64,000 nt of DNA. It comes from Paulownia fortunei. Its lineage: Eukaryota > Streptophyta > Magnoliopsida > Lamiales > Paulowniaceae. The position numbers and the translations under genes are program-made. The notes below the pieces were generated by a model that was not told the DNA's origin, searched no databases, and saw only the letters and a program-made list of their open reading frames with translations. Numbering within the stretch: position 1 is the stretch's first letter; each line of letters begins with the position of its first letter. This document shows, one piece after another, positions 23,813 through 35,250 of the stretch. The stretch is taken from positions 19,481,799 through 19,545,798 of the forward strand of contig CM033108.1 in assembly GCA_019321725.1 (NCBI GenBank), in the 5' to 3' direction.

Positions 23813-24903
23813 TGCTACTATTTTCAACTAATTTTTTTACCTCTTTCTAGGCTAAATTAGATTTCATGTCTTCATAACAATTATGGTCCTATTGGTTAGC
23901 TTTCTGTAGCTGCTTGAATCAGATCAATATCGCATTTTTGGAGAGAGTTATGCTAAATATACAAAGATTGCCATATCTTGAAGTTTTAGTGCATGTTTGA
24001 CTCTTTAACCGAGTGTTCTCTTTGAAATCAATTGAATTGGGATAAGTTACCAACATAAACATTGTAGATATATCTCTTATCTTTTCAATAAGATAAGAAT
24101 CAGGTCAATACGGCTTTGGATCAGACATTGATGTCCAAAATACAAAATCTGATGTAGTAGAACCGTGTAAAATTTGGCCCAAAAAATGCTTGTTTCAACT
24201 TTGTTTTGGCTAATTTTCGATCTTTGATTTCCAAACTCCTATCACACAAAATATTAATAAAAACCTATTATTAACAAGAACATAACAAGGAATACATAGA
24301 GGAATTATTACAAAATATGTAAAAATATGCACTTGTCAGTAGATTTTGAAGTGCACAAAGAAAGAACTGAAAACAAAGATGGTTGACATAAAAAGGAACT
24401 TGCAAATATTCTTATATCTATACCTTTAAGGAATTATATCCATAACTATGAGAAACATGTGACTGATATAATTTTATACATGCAAAGAGAATTGAATTGA
24501 AGAATAAGTTTTAATATCACACTCAGAAGGTGAGGTATTAAGATATGAGTAGTGTTTTTAACATGTGCGCAACATACCTTATGGATAATATTTATATAAA
24601 ACCAAATATTTACCTCTTTTAGGCATCAAAACAAACCGTAGCGATAGACAAAAAGGTCAAAACATCTCCATTCTAATCTCTTATCTTTTCAATTAATATA
24701 ATAGATAAATAAATACATCGATATATAATCTCTTATGTTAGAGTTATGCCAGACGAGCTAATTAAATTGACCTATTTTATATTCTAATTTCTATTGGGGC
24801 TTTCTCTTTTACAATATTTATTTTCTATATAATATGCATATTTTGTGTTTGGTATGGACCTGTGTGAATAGTATTATTGGAAATGTTTTGGTTCTATGTT
24901 GCA

Positions 24904-25850
24904 ATGGTAAAGGACATCAATTTAGGTGAAATAGTATTGTCCCTAATTTGAGCTAGGATGAAGGAGTTTGCCATAATGATGAAGGCGCAGTCAGAAATGA
25001 GCATGCTTCTAATAGGCTAAAGGAAAGTGCTAGGTCCTTGAATTCATGTAATTAAAGAAAAAGACAATGTGTCGGAAGTGGAGGTAAGATTGGTATGTGG
25101 TGAAGTTGGAAGATAATTGTGTTTTGGATGACCATGAATGAGCAAAGAGGGACTTAGTATAGGTAGGCACTGATGTAGGGGATGATATAGGAAATTTAGA
25201 AGTTAAGGTAGTTATTGAAGAGAGATTTAGAACATATAAAGTAGGGGTTGATTCCATGGAATGTGGGCAACCTTTGTGCATGTCTTTGGTTAGAGGTGGT
25301 GATTAATATTTTATCTGGGAAGGTGTAGACAAATGGAGTTAGCTCTAATTTTTTATTTGAGATAATTGGAGAGGCTGCAGACAAGTTGTTTGAGAATTCT
25401 TTGATGTGGTTCACTTACTTGGCTTTGCAACTACATGATGAGGGAAAGGAGTTCAGATTAGAGGCATGAGTGGTAGAGAGTTGTGGTCCAATAACATAAA
25501 CTTGTAGTTCGTTTCTTTGAAAATGAAGGAAATAGATGACTAGAGTCTAAACTTTAGGGATTGACTTGGCTATCTGGATTAGTGTGTTCATATGATGAAT
25601 GTAAAGGAGAAAATGTACAGGCTTTTAAAATCCATAATATAAATTTAATTTAGATGAATTTATTGGACTTACTATAGGTTGTTGTTATGTAATTTGTAAT
25701 GCCTAATCCATTTAAATTACACTTGCACAGTAGAAAATAGAAGTACATATGCACCTAAGTACATCTATTTGTTCAATGCATGCAAAGTTGATCTTACAAA
25801 CTAATTGAAAATAGTGCTCTAATCGTATAGATTGAAAAATGACTACGTTC
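24904..25850 (+). pseudogene. IDM1/ROS4-like gene fragment, array copy A
   Basis: The N-terminal exon starts at ATG 24904 (MVKDINLGEIVLSLI, an in-frame stop, then ARMKEFAIMMKAQSEM), ending in TAA. Farther on, GLTWLSGLVCSYDECKGE is readable from about 25561; it matches the 'GxLCSCxxCxG' core of the TDBD (Tify-domain-binding domain) found in IDM1/ROS4-type PHD-finger acetyltransferases. SPKYIYL-like residues (APKYIYLFNACKVD) follow near 25750, corresponding to the 'EYIYLENG.SLRDVLNACK' end of the domain with a deletion in the middle. Stops and frameshifts throughout. PHD and acetyltransferase domains were not seen. The family call is from remembered domain motifs. Confidence 0.75.
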
Positions 25851-26800
25851 TGTCATAATTCCAAAGGTGATAATCTTACCCAACGAAGCATATGTTTTTG
25901 AATGGACTATTTGATAGCCCTTTATCTTTTTGATTTATTCCTTTTTAGTTTTTGGGTTGATTTTTTAAATCGGTGCTGGCCAATTAACGCTTCTTTGTGA
26001 TTCATGTGTGGTGGTGAAGTAGTCTAATTCTAGATTGACTCGCATGAATGAATACCACCTATAGCTAAGGAGTTAGATTTTAGGATTGAATTAAATATGC
26101 TATGTTGTTTTGTGTATATGTACTAGCATTGCACTTGTATTGCACATTTTTGCACAATGACCTTCCAAATTTTAAGACTATGATGTGTGAACAATAAGCA
26201 AAATAAATTCATGAAAAACCATATCCATAAGTATGGTAGATATTGAAGTGCACAAAGTATGAAGTGAAAACGAAGATGGTTGACACAAAAAGAAACTAGG
26301 GAAGATTCTTATATCCATACCTATAAGGAATTATATCCATAACTACAAGAAACATGTGACTGATATATTCTTATAGGTGCAAAGAGAATTGAATAGAAGA
26401 ATGTGTTTTAATATAACAATAAGAAGCTTAGGTATTAAGATTTGAGTGGAGTTTTTCATACATTCTTAGCCAACCTTACGGATAATATTTATATAAAACC
26501 AAATATTTACCTCTTTTGGGCATCAAAACAAACCATAGTGATAGAAAAAAGTTCAAGACATCTCCATTCTAATCTCTTAGCTTCACTGTTAATATAATGG
26601 ACAAATAAATATATTGATATACAATTTCGTATGTTAGAGTAGTTCTAGACAAGCTAAATATAATTGACCTCTTTTATATTCTAATTTTTACTGGGGTTTT
26701 CTCTTTTGTAATAGTTGTTTTCTTATATAATATGTATCTTCGATGTTTGATGTTGGACCTGTGAATGATATTGTTGGAAATGTTCTGGTTCAATGTTGCA

Positions 26801-27740
26801 ATGGCAAAAAATGTTGATTCAGGTGAAATTATAGTGTCCTTAATTTGAGCTAAGACGAAGAGGGAGTTTGCCATGATGATAAATGCACAGTCAGAAATGG
26901 GCGTGTTTCCAATAGGCTAAAGAAAAGTGTTGGGTCCTTGAATGCATGTAATTCCAGAAAAGGCAATGTGTGGGAAATGGTGGTAAGATTGGTATGTGGT
27001 GAAGTTGGAAGATAATTGTGTTTTGGATGATGATGAATGAGTAAAATGGGATTTAGTGGAGGTAGGGACTAATGTAAGGGATGATTTTAGAAGTTTAGAA
27101 GTTAAGGTAGTTGTTGAAGAGAGATTTACGATAGAAAAGGTAGGGGCTGATTCCATGGAATGTGGGCAACCATTGTGCACAAATCATCATTGTCTTTGGT
27201 AAGAGGTAGTGATAAAGATTTTTTTTGGGAAGGTGTAGACAAATGGAGTTAGCTCTAATTTATAATCTGAGACGATTGGAGAGGCTAGAAGCTTGTTGTT
27301 TGAGAATCCTTTGAGAAGGTTCACTTGCTCGGCTTTGCAACTATATGATGAGGGAAATGAGTTAAGATCATAGTAATGAGTAGTAGATAGTTATGGTGCA
27401 ATGACTTAAATTAGTAGTCCATTCCTTTGAAATATAGGAAATAGGGTGAATAGAGTCTGAACTTGGGGACTAACTTGGCTATCTGGATTAGTGTGTTCAT
27501 GTGATGAATGTAATGGAGAAAAGCTAAAGGCTTTTAAAATCCCTAATATAAATTTGTTTAAATGAATATAGGTTCTTGTTATGTAGTTTATTATGCCTAA
27601 TCTATTTGAATTGCACTTAAATAGTAAAAATAGAAATACATATTCACCTAAGTACATCTATTTGGAAAATAAAAATTACATGCAAAGTTGGTCTTTCAAA
27701 CAAATTGGAAATAGTGCTCAAATCGTAAAGATTCAAGAAT
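26801..27740 (+). pseudogene. IDM1/ROS4-like gene fragment, array copy B (best TDBD)
   Basis: The first exon begins at ATG 26801 (MAKNVDSGEIIVSLI, stop, AKTKREFAMM). The TDBD core is unusually clear: GLTWLSGLVCSCDECNGEK at about 27473-27530 with CSCDEC intact, then PNLFELHLNSK from 27596 and SPKYIYLENK at 27644-27673, which match the FELHAGS... and YIYLENG segments of the domain in order. The intervening DNA could hold a short degenerate intron. In the intact family the domain lies upstream of PHD and GNAT modules that read and acetylate chromatin in the nucleus; neither module is present here. Confidence 0.82.
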
Positions 27741-28337
27741 GACTGCTTTCTGCCACAATTGCAAAGGTGTTAATCTCACCCAACAAAGCATGTGTGTTTG
27801 AATGGGCCATTTGATAGTCCTTTTCTCTTTTTGGTTTGTTCTTTTTTTGTCTTTTGGGTTGATTCTTTAAACTTGTGCTGGTGGATTAATGTTTCTCTAT
27901 GATTCATGTGCGGTGGCAAAATAGTTTAATTCTAACATGATTCACATAAATGCGACCACCCATAGCTAAGGAGCTAGATTTTAGGATTAAATTGAATAAG
28001 CTATGTTGTTTTGTGTATATGTACTAGCATTGCACATTTTTGCTTAGTGACCTTCACAATTTTGAGACTATGAAATGTTATGTGCGGATAATAAACAAAA
28101 CAAATTCATGAAAAACCATGTCCATAAGTATGTTAGATTTTGAAGTGCCTAAAGAATAAAGTGAAAAAAAAAAGATTGTTGACACAAATAAAGGAACTAG
28201 GAAAGATTCTTATACCCATACCTATAAGGAATTATATCTATAACTGTAAGGAACTTATGATTGATATATTTTTATAGGGGGAAAAGAGAATTGAATAGAA
28301 GAATAAGTTCCTAGATAACACTCAAAGCAGAGGTATT

Positions 28338-31221
28338 TGTGATACCCGAGCCTCTTACTACTCATATGGCCACATATGATTCATGCATTATATGTTAATT
28401 ACGTGCCATTTGCATTGGTGTGACATCATATAATTTATTTTATTTTATACGGCATTGTTAACCATTAAACTTAATTTTGAAGCTCTCGCACGGTATTGAT
28501 TATTGAATCCCCTAACCTAAGTGGTTGATTTTATATTGAGATAAGAAGAAATTTAGGTATCAATATAGTGAATAGTGCTAGTTTACAATGGTAACCTTAG
28601 GAGTTCGAAAGGTGTCACCGAAAAGTATATAGAAAAGGATTCGGTTCGATCATGAATTTTAATATTATATGTATATTTAAATGATGCACTTGGGACCACT
28701 AGACATGCAATACTATAATTTAAATGTTATATAACTAGGTTCATAAGCTTGTAACACTTTCGGTGCACAAACTTATCAATTGGGCAAGAACCGATGATTT
28801 TTTGGGTGAATAACCTAATGAACGGACATAGAAATTTACTACGGGAATGAATGATGATGAAGATAGGTTGCAATCAAATAAGAATATGTGAGACACACAA
28901 GATTAGGGCTGCAAGATAAGGGAGAAAATCAGATTATACCATTACATGCCACCTCAAGCTTATGCCACCTCATGCTTAAACTTATCATGCTAGCACCTCA
29001 ATCTATTCTTCACTCTTAAGCTAACAGCCATGACTTGAACCTTTTTCTGAACCATTTCAGCTTCTAAATACATGGAAAAATATCTCTAAATAGGTCCTAA
29101 GTGATTCCAACCGAAAAAAGAAGGCAAAACAAGCAAAGGAAGGAGAAATAACCAAGTTCAAGTAGAAAACTGTGCAAGGTGAGCTTAACCTATGGGTTTG
29201 GCATGACTTTCAGATTTATTTTGAGGTTTATTGGCTTATTAAGCTTTGAATATTATTTATAAATGTGTTAGGATGTTATTAGATAGGCTTTGAAGCATAA
29301 AGGAAGGGTTTGCAGTTGGAAATATTTGATAGCAAACACTTGTGTTAGAAACTGTCACCTTATTGTATTCTTGTGTTTTAGATTTCAAAAGTGTATGGTA
29401 TGTTGAATAAAACCTTTAATTATCATCATATACATGTTTATATATGAGTTAAGAGTATTGGAATGAATTTTGATCTGTTAGAAATTGAAATAGAGAATGA
29501 TATTAGAGAAACACTCAAACTGCCAAAGTAGCAAAATCTATTTTGGTGTGCTGTGAAGGAAACTAAATTAGGGGAGCTAAATCCATTAGTTTTGGAAAGA
29601 ATATAACCTGGTGGTCTCTGTGTATATTTATATAAGTGTGGTAAAAAGTTGGAAGAGATTGAATATACGTAAGGGTGCCAAAACCATTAATGTCATGAAG
29701 TGTGCAAAATTGTCACGGTAGGAAAACAATCTATTTCAGTATGTTGTGAAGAGTGCTGAACTTGGGAAGCTATATCCATGAGTTTTATCAATTCTATGAT
29801 ATGGTTAAATTTATATACATGTTATCTAAGTGTGGTAAAAATTTGGGAGTGATTGGATATGTTTAGGGATGTCAAAATTATCATGCAACTAAATTGGACA
29901 ACAAGTAAATATGAAAATGTGAATCTGTCCTATTTGATAACTTAGCATATTTCAACCTAGACATGTTGCTATTGAGTGTTAACAATTAAGTACATGATAT
30001 TAGAGTTATAATACTTCAATTATATAATGTTTACATGTATCTAAGATGAGAAATTAAGGTATTGGAGGGACTAGATTGGATTCTAGTTTGTAAAACCTAG
30101 ATAGCTTGGTGTTTAAGGTCTTAGTATGATATTTTATGCTTTCAACTTGCCAAATTGGGAATGGTGCTTGATGTTGGTAATATTACAGGCTATTTTACAT
30201 CTAAGATTGGAGGAAAACAATAAACAAATCTAGACTAAGCTACCAACCAAGTGAAAGGTAAGTAAAGATTCATTTGCAACTACAATGCATAGACATAGTA
30301 AATGTGTGAATTATATGTAATATCATAAATCAAATGCTCATAGTAGAGGGCTCTCAATTGAGCATACATACATGGGTATTATTATTGGTACGTGCATGCA
30401 TCATATATGTGCATTGTGATAAATCTTGCATTGCACGGCATGATTGTGAAAAAGAAAAAATTTTGCTGATCACTACTGGTGCACCGAAACATGCATGGAT
30501 TTGCATGGTTTTATGCATGGATTTACAGGTTCGCATACATGGATTTGCATGCGTATGAGTATGCATGGATTTGCATGCTTATATGATTATTGGCCATTGG
30601 ATTATGGCGGTGTACAGAGCTTTTTTTCGGTGCATGGGATAGTAGCGTTGGTCAGGAGCCCAAGAAAGAAATGATTTTGAGAAAAATATTTTGATGCATA
30701 AAATTGCATAGCATGTTGAGATGCATGACTTGATATTATGGATTATTCTTTAACATGTATAATCATTACTTGTTGAGCGTTAGCTCATATAGTTTTTGCA
30801 TTGTAGGTGAGTACGGCGATGCTTGAAGCATCTTTTACTGGCTGGGTGGTGATTGGAGCTCCTACAGGTGTCTGAGAAAATGTGTACATAGATGACAACC
30901 TGTTAGGCTATTTTGTTGGCTTGTTATATTTTGAGTCTGTTGTATTATATTTTTAGACCGGTACCATATTTCGCTTTTAAAACTTTATTGTAAATAATTA
31001 TGTAAATATTGGGTCGTTATGGGTGTTATGCTTTTATATAAATACTAATCTTGCTATATACATGACGTGTAAGAAAGTATTTTAAATAGGGTTGTGCATG
31101 TAAAAAGTGATTTATCTTTTCTTAAAGTGTTACAAAAAAAAAAATATCCTATGCACGCACATAGGTTCTATCATGTCAAATTATACTATATATATAGTTG
31201 TATAGTAATGGGGGTGTTACA
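28338..31221 (+). mobile_element. Ty3/gypsy solo LTR (2,884 bp) inside array copy C
   Basis: It starts TGTGATACCC and ends GGGTGTTACA, flanked by GTATT at 28333-28337 and 31222-31226. Removing the LTR and one GTATT restores the array sequence AGGTATTAAGATATGAGTAG, as seen uninterrupted at about 24533-24552. With no internal region, it is a solo LTR left by LTR-LTR recombination. The middle (about 29690-30260) is very close to 39312-39920 in the other solo LTR, while the first 500 bp are much less similar. Confidence 0.92.
30491..30579 (+). repeat. GCATGGATTTGCATG-type short repeat in the solo LTR
   Basis: GCATGGATTTGCATG or close variants occur four times (near 30493, 30514, 30538 and 30562), separated by short TATG-containing linkers. 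The unit is itself rich in the palindrome GCATGC/TGCATG. Confidence 0.75.
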
Positions 31222-31591
31222 GTATTAAGATATGAGTAGTGTTTTTCACACATGCTTAACATGCCTTATGGATAATATTTACATAACCAAATATTTACCT
31301 CTTTTTAGGCATAAAAAAAAAACAACAACGATTGAAAAAAAGGTTAAAACATCTCCATTCAAATCTATTATTTTCTCTGGTAATATAATGACAAATAAAT
31401 TAACTGATATATAGTCTTTTATGGTAGAGTAGTGCCAGACGAACCAATTAAATTAACCTCTTTTATATTCTAATTTTTATTAGGGGTTTCCCTTTTGTAA
31501 TTGTGTCTTTCTTATATATTATGCATCTTTAGTGTTTGATATTGGACCTGTGTGAATGATATTGTTGGAATTCTGCTATTTCTATGTTGCA

Positions 31592-32560
31592 ATGGCAAAG
31601 GATGTCGATTCAGGTGAAATAGTAGTGTCCTCAATCCGAGCTAGGATGAAGAGGGAGTTTTCCATGATGATGAAGGCACAGTCAGAAATGGGCGTCTCTC
31701 CATTAGGCTAAATAAAAGGGCTAGGTCCTAGAATACATGTAATTCCCAAAAAGCAATGTGTGGGAAATGGTGGTAAGATTGGTATGTGGTGAAGTTAGAA
31801 GATAATTGATGTTTTAGATGATGATAAATGAGCAAAGAGGGATTTTGTAAAGGTAGGTGCTGATATAGGGGACGATTTGGAAGTTTAGGAGTTAAGGTAG
31901 TTGTTGAAAAAAGATTTAGGACAGATAAAGTGGGGGCTAATTCCAAGGAAGATGGGCAACCTTTGTGCACAAACTCACCTTTATCTTTGGTTTGAGTTAG
32001 GGATAAAGATTTTATCTAGGAATGTGATAGACAAAAGGAGATAGCTCTAATTTTTAATGTGAGATAATTGTAGAGGTGACAAGATGGTTGTTAAAGATTT
32101 CTTTGAGGAGGTTCACTTGCTCGGCTTTGCAACTACATAATGAGGGAGAGGAGTTAATATTAGAGGCATGAGTGGTAGAGAGTTGGGGTTCAATAACTTA
32201 TACTAGTAATCTATTCTTTTGAAAATATAGGCAATGGGGTGACTAGAGTCTGAACTTTGGGGACTAACTTGGCTAATCTGGATTAGTGTGTTCTTGTGAT
32301 GAATGCAATGGAGAAAAGGTAAAGGCTCTTAAAATCCCTAATATAAATTGATTTAGATAATCTACCAGACTTACTATAGGTTGTTGTTATATAGTTTATT
32401 ATACCTAATCTATTGGAATTGTACTAACATAGTAGAAAATAGAAATACATATTCACCTAAGTACATCTATTTGGAAAATAAAAAGTGTCTCCGAAATATG
32501 TTTAATGTATGCAAAGTTGGTCTTTTAGACCAATTGGAAATAGTGCTCTAATCGTATAGA
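31592..32560 (+). pseudogene. IDM1/ROS4-like gene fragment, array copy C (best N-terminal exon)
   Basis: From ATG 31592 the frame reads MAKDVDSGEIVVSSIRARMK then REFSMMMKAQSEMGV without interruption for 39 codons to TAA, the longest open version of this exon. The TDBD core GLVCSCDECNGEKVKALK starts at 32280, and PKYIYLENKKCLRNMFNVCK at 32456-32515 follows, corresponding to the YIYLENG.SLRD..NACK end of the domain. Frameshifts separate the pieces. The solo LTR lies upstream in the same unit, so any promoter belonging to the unit is split from the exon by 2.9 kb. Confidence 0.82.
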
Positions 32561-33282
32561 TTCAAGAATCACTATTATCTGTCATAATTGCTAAGGTGAA
32601 ACTAGCATTGCAATTGTATTGCATATTTTTGCACAATGACCTTCACAATTTTGAGATTATGAAATGCTATGTGCGGACAATGAACAAATCAAATTCATGA
32701 AAAACCATATCGATAAGTATGTTAGATTTTGAAGTGCACAAAGAATGAAGTGAAAGCAAAGATGGTGACACAAATAAAGGAACTAGGGATGATTCTTATA
32801 TCCATACCTATAAAGAATTATATCTATAACTATAAGGAACATGTGACTAATATATTTTTATAGGTGGAAAGAGAATTTAATAGAAGAATAAGTTCTAATA
32901 TAACACTCAGAAGCTGAGGTATTAAGGTATGAGTAGTGTTATCCACATGTGCTTAGCTTGCCTTATGGATAATATTTACATAACTAGATATTTACCTCTG
33001 TTAGGCAACAAAACAAATAGTAGCGATTGGTTAAAGCTCAAATCATCTCTATTCAAACCTCCTTACTTCTTTAGTAATATAATGGACAAATAAATAGATT
33101 GATATACACTCTTATATTAGAGATTATGCCAAACTCTCCAATCAAATTGAGTACTTTTATATTTTAATTTTTATTGGGTGTTTCACTTTTGCAATTGGTT
33201 CTTTCTTATATAATATGCATCTTTGGTGTTTGATTGAACATGTATGAATGATATTGTTGGAATTCTTTTACTTCTATGTTGT

Positions 33283-34380
33283 AATGGCAAAGGACAATGA
33301 TTCAAGTGAAATAGTATTGTCCCCAATCCGAGCTAGGATGAAAAGGGAGTTCAATATAATGATGAAGGCACAGTTAGAAATGGGCGTGTTTCCAATGGGC
33401 TAAAGGAAATTGCTAGTCTTAGAATGCGTGTAATTCCAAAAAAGGCAATGTGGGAAGTGGTGGTAAGATTGGTATGTAGTGAAGTTGGAAGATAATTGAG
33501 ATTTTGCATGATGATGAATGAGTAAAGAGGGATTTAGTGGAGGTAAGGACTGATGTAAGGGATGATTTTAGAAGTTTAGAAGTTAAGGTAGCTATTGAAG
33601 AGATTTAGGACAAATAAAATAGGGGTTGATTCCAAGAAAGGTGGGCAACCTTTGCACACAAAATCACCTTTGCCTTTGGTTGGAGGTAGTGATAAAGATT
33701 TTGTCCTGGAAGGCAATGGAAAAATGGAGGTAGCTCTAATATTATTCTATTGGAGAGGCTACAAGCTGGTTGTTTGAGAAATCTTTGAGAAGGTTCACTT
33801 GCTCGACTTTGCAACTACATGATGAGAAAAAAGAGTTAAAATCAAATGCATGAGTGGTAGAGAGTTGTGGTGCAATGACTTTAGTTAATAGTCCGTTAAA
33901 GTTAAAGATGAAAATGTTAAAGAAGATTGTGTTGACGAGGTCTCCCAAAAAGTTAAAGGATCTTCTCAAGGTAGGATTCCTTGAGAGACAGTGTGTTCGA
34001 TATGTTTGTGGCTTGAACATATTTCATAGTTATACTCTATTCAAATTTTAATTTGATGATTATTATAATTCTTTTTAAATATAGGCAATGGGGCGACTGG
34101 AATCTAAACTTCAATGAGTAATTCTTGTATTCAAAATATAGTATTCCTGTGATGAATGCAATGGAGACAAATTAAATGGTCTGAAAATCCATAATATAAA
34201 TTGATTTGGATAACTCTATTGGACTTAATATAGGTTGTTATGTTGGTTATTATGCCTAATTAATTTAAATTGTACGTGCATAGTAGAATACATAGCCACC
34301 TAATGGAAAGTGTTTTCTGGATGTGCTAAATGTATGTAAAGTTGATTTTTCAAACTATTTGGAAATGGTGATCTATTATA
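33283..34380 (+). pseudogene. IDM1/ROS4-like gene fragment, array copy D (retains TDBD start)
   Basis: ATG 33283 opens MAKDNDSSEIVLSPIRARMK then REFNIMMKAQLEM to TAA. A later frame (33854-34051) contains KKLKDLLKVGFLERQCVRYV at 33947-34006, which is the 'TKLKDLLxTGLLEGxPVRYV' start of the TDBD and is missing from copies A-C. It is followed by an AT-rich stretch ending TTTTTAAATATAG (about 34071-34083) that looks like an intron with its 3' splice site, and then the GCAATGGGG block shared by all copies. The end of the domain is partly deleted here. The order start-intron-core supports descent from a spliced gene. Confidence 0.82.
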
Positions 34381-34960
34381 CCATAAGTTGTTTAGATTCT
34401 AAAAAGACTGCTTTGCGTCACAATTGCAAACATGATAATCACAACCCTCAATTTGATATACCAATCATATGGTGTGTGTTTGAATGGACCATTTGATAGT
34501 CCATTTTTTTTTTTGGAATTTTTGGCTTTTAGGTTAATTCTTGAAGCTAATACTCGCAAAGTAATGCTTGTCTACGATTCATTGTGGTGTCAAAGGTGTC
34601 TAATTCTAGCTTCACTTAGATGAATGATACCATCCATGGTTAAGAAGCTTTCAGGATTAAATTATATATGCTAAGTTGTATAATGCATATAAACTAGCAT
34701 TATTTATTGCACAATTTCACACTATAACCTTCATAATTTTGAGATAATGAAATGTTATATGTCGATAGTGAACGAAACAATTCATGAAACAATATCCAAA
34801 AATTCACTAGATTTTGAAGTGCATAATTTAAGAGAATGAAGTGATAAAACAGATAGTTGATAGAACTAAGGGAACTAGGGAAGATTCTTATATCCATAAC
34901 TATCACGAACATGAGACCATAAAAGATGAATAGATATTCAGAGAATGATTATACATTGCC

Positions 34961-35089
34961 TTATGTTCCAATAGTTTACAAGGTATTCGCTAATAGAATG
35001 ACAGAGATAATTTAGGAACTGACAACAGTGCAAAACCTAGCAAACTAATTTTAGCATTTAACTAAGTCTCTTTCTATACATATTTATAT
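34961..35089. other. Short spacer after the array
   Basis: Nothing recognised between the fifth, stub unit and the next relic. Confidence 0.4.
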
Positions 35090-35250
35090 GCTTGTTATCC
35101 CTAAAATCCAGTAATATAATCACTGAATATTCTCCTTTCAAACACTCTCCCTTAAGCCGACTTGTAGATGTCTGTCATGCTAGCTTGCTCATCAAAATTT
35201 TAAAGTATTTCTTGGATAGTCCCTTACTGAGTATGTCAGTGTTGAGTTTG
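35090..35250 (-). pseudogene. Minus-strand copia RNase H C-terminal fragment
   Basis: On the minus strand residues like DILSKGLSKKYFKILMSKLA are readable, corresponding to the 'ADIFTKGL..xxFxxLxSKLG' end of copia RNase H, and then a purine-rich AAGGGAGAGTGTTTG, typical of the junction toward the 3' LTR. The body of the element was not found upstream on that strand (higher coordinates), so it is a fragment. Confidence 0.65.

Larger units (their letters stand above)
21165..24338 (-). mobile_element. Athila-like Ty3/gypsy deletion derivative (minus strand)
   Basis: Read on the minus strand: LTR (24338 to 22348), primer-binding site (22334-22318), gag (to about 21480), then a spacer whose + strand spelling CCTTCCCCCCACACTTAA / ATTGTCCTCAATGT is typical of the region after pol in Athila-type elements. 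The whole of pol is missing, so gag is followed almost directly by the post-pol spacer. No second LTR was found at the low-coordinate end, so the target duplication cannot be checked; the bases beyond the LTR are GTAGA (24339-24343), inside the first repeat unit of the next array. Confidence 0.78.
22348..24338 (-). repeat. LTR of the minus-strand Athila-like element (1,991 bp)
   Basis: On the minus strand it starts TGACAAGTGCAT, the typical Athila LTR start, and ends CTTACGACA before the primer-binding site. It contains a 32-bp tandem repeat (23491-23618) and a cluster of GC-rich palindromes (23711-23810). Several open stretches are chance frames. Confidence 0.8.
24339..34960 (+). repeat. Tandem array of about 1.7-2.1 kb units carrying IDM1/ROS4-like gene fragments
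   Basis: The anchor TAGATTTTGAAGTGCAC (or close variants) occurs at about 24340, 26237, 28133, 32723 and 34808, all on the same strand. Unit lengths are about 1,897, 1,896, 1,701 (after removing the 2,884-bp solo LTR and one 5-bp target copy) and 2,085 bp; a fifth unit is a stub of about 150 bp. Each full unit has the same order: anchor, ATTATATCCATAACTATAAG-like block, an upstream block with TATA-rich DNA, an ATG-led exon, and pieces of a TDBD-type domain. The minus-strand Athila-like LTR abuts the first unit. Confidence 0.9.

Noticed and set aside
25030..27180. Minus-strand frames such as MHKGCPHSMESTP, repeated at 25281, 27180 and 31970
   Set aside because: They recur only because the array units recur. 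They are opposite to the plus-strand IDM1-like reading, and the conservation is explained by that.
24339..34960. Reading the array as a centromeric satellite
   Set aside because: The unit length (1.7-2.1 kb), few copies, high divergence and exon content do not fit a typical satellite; a gene-derived tandem duplication explains it better.
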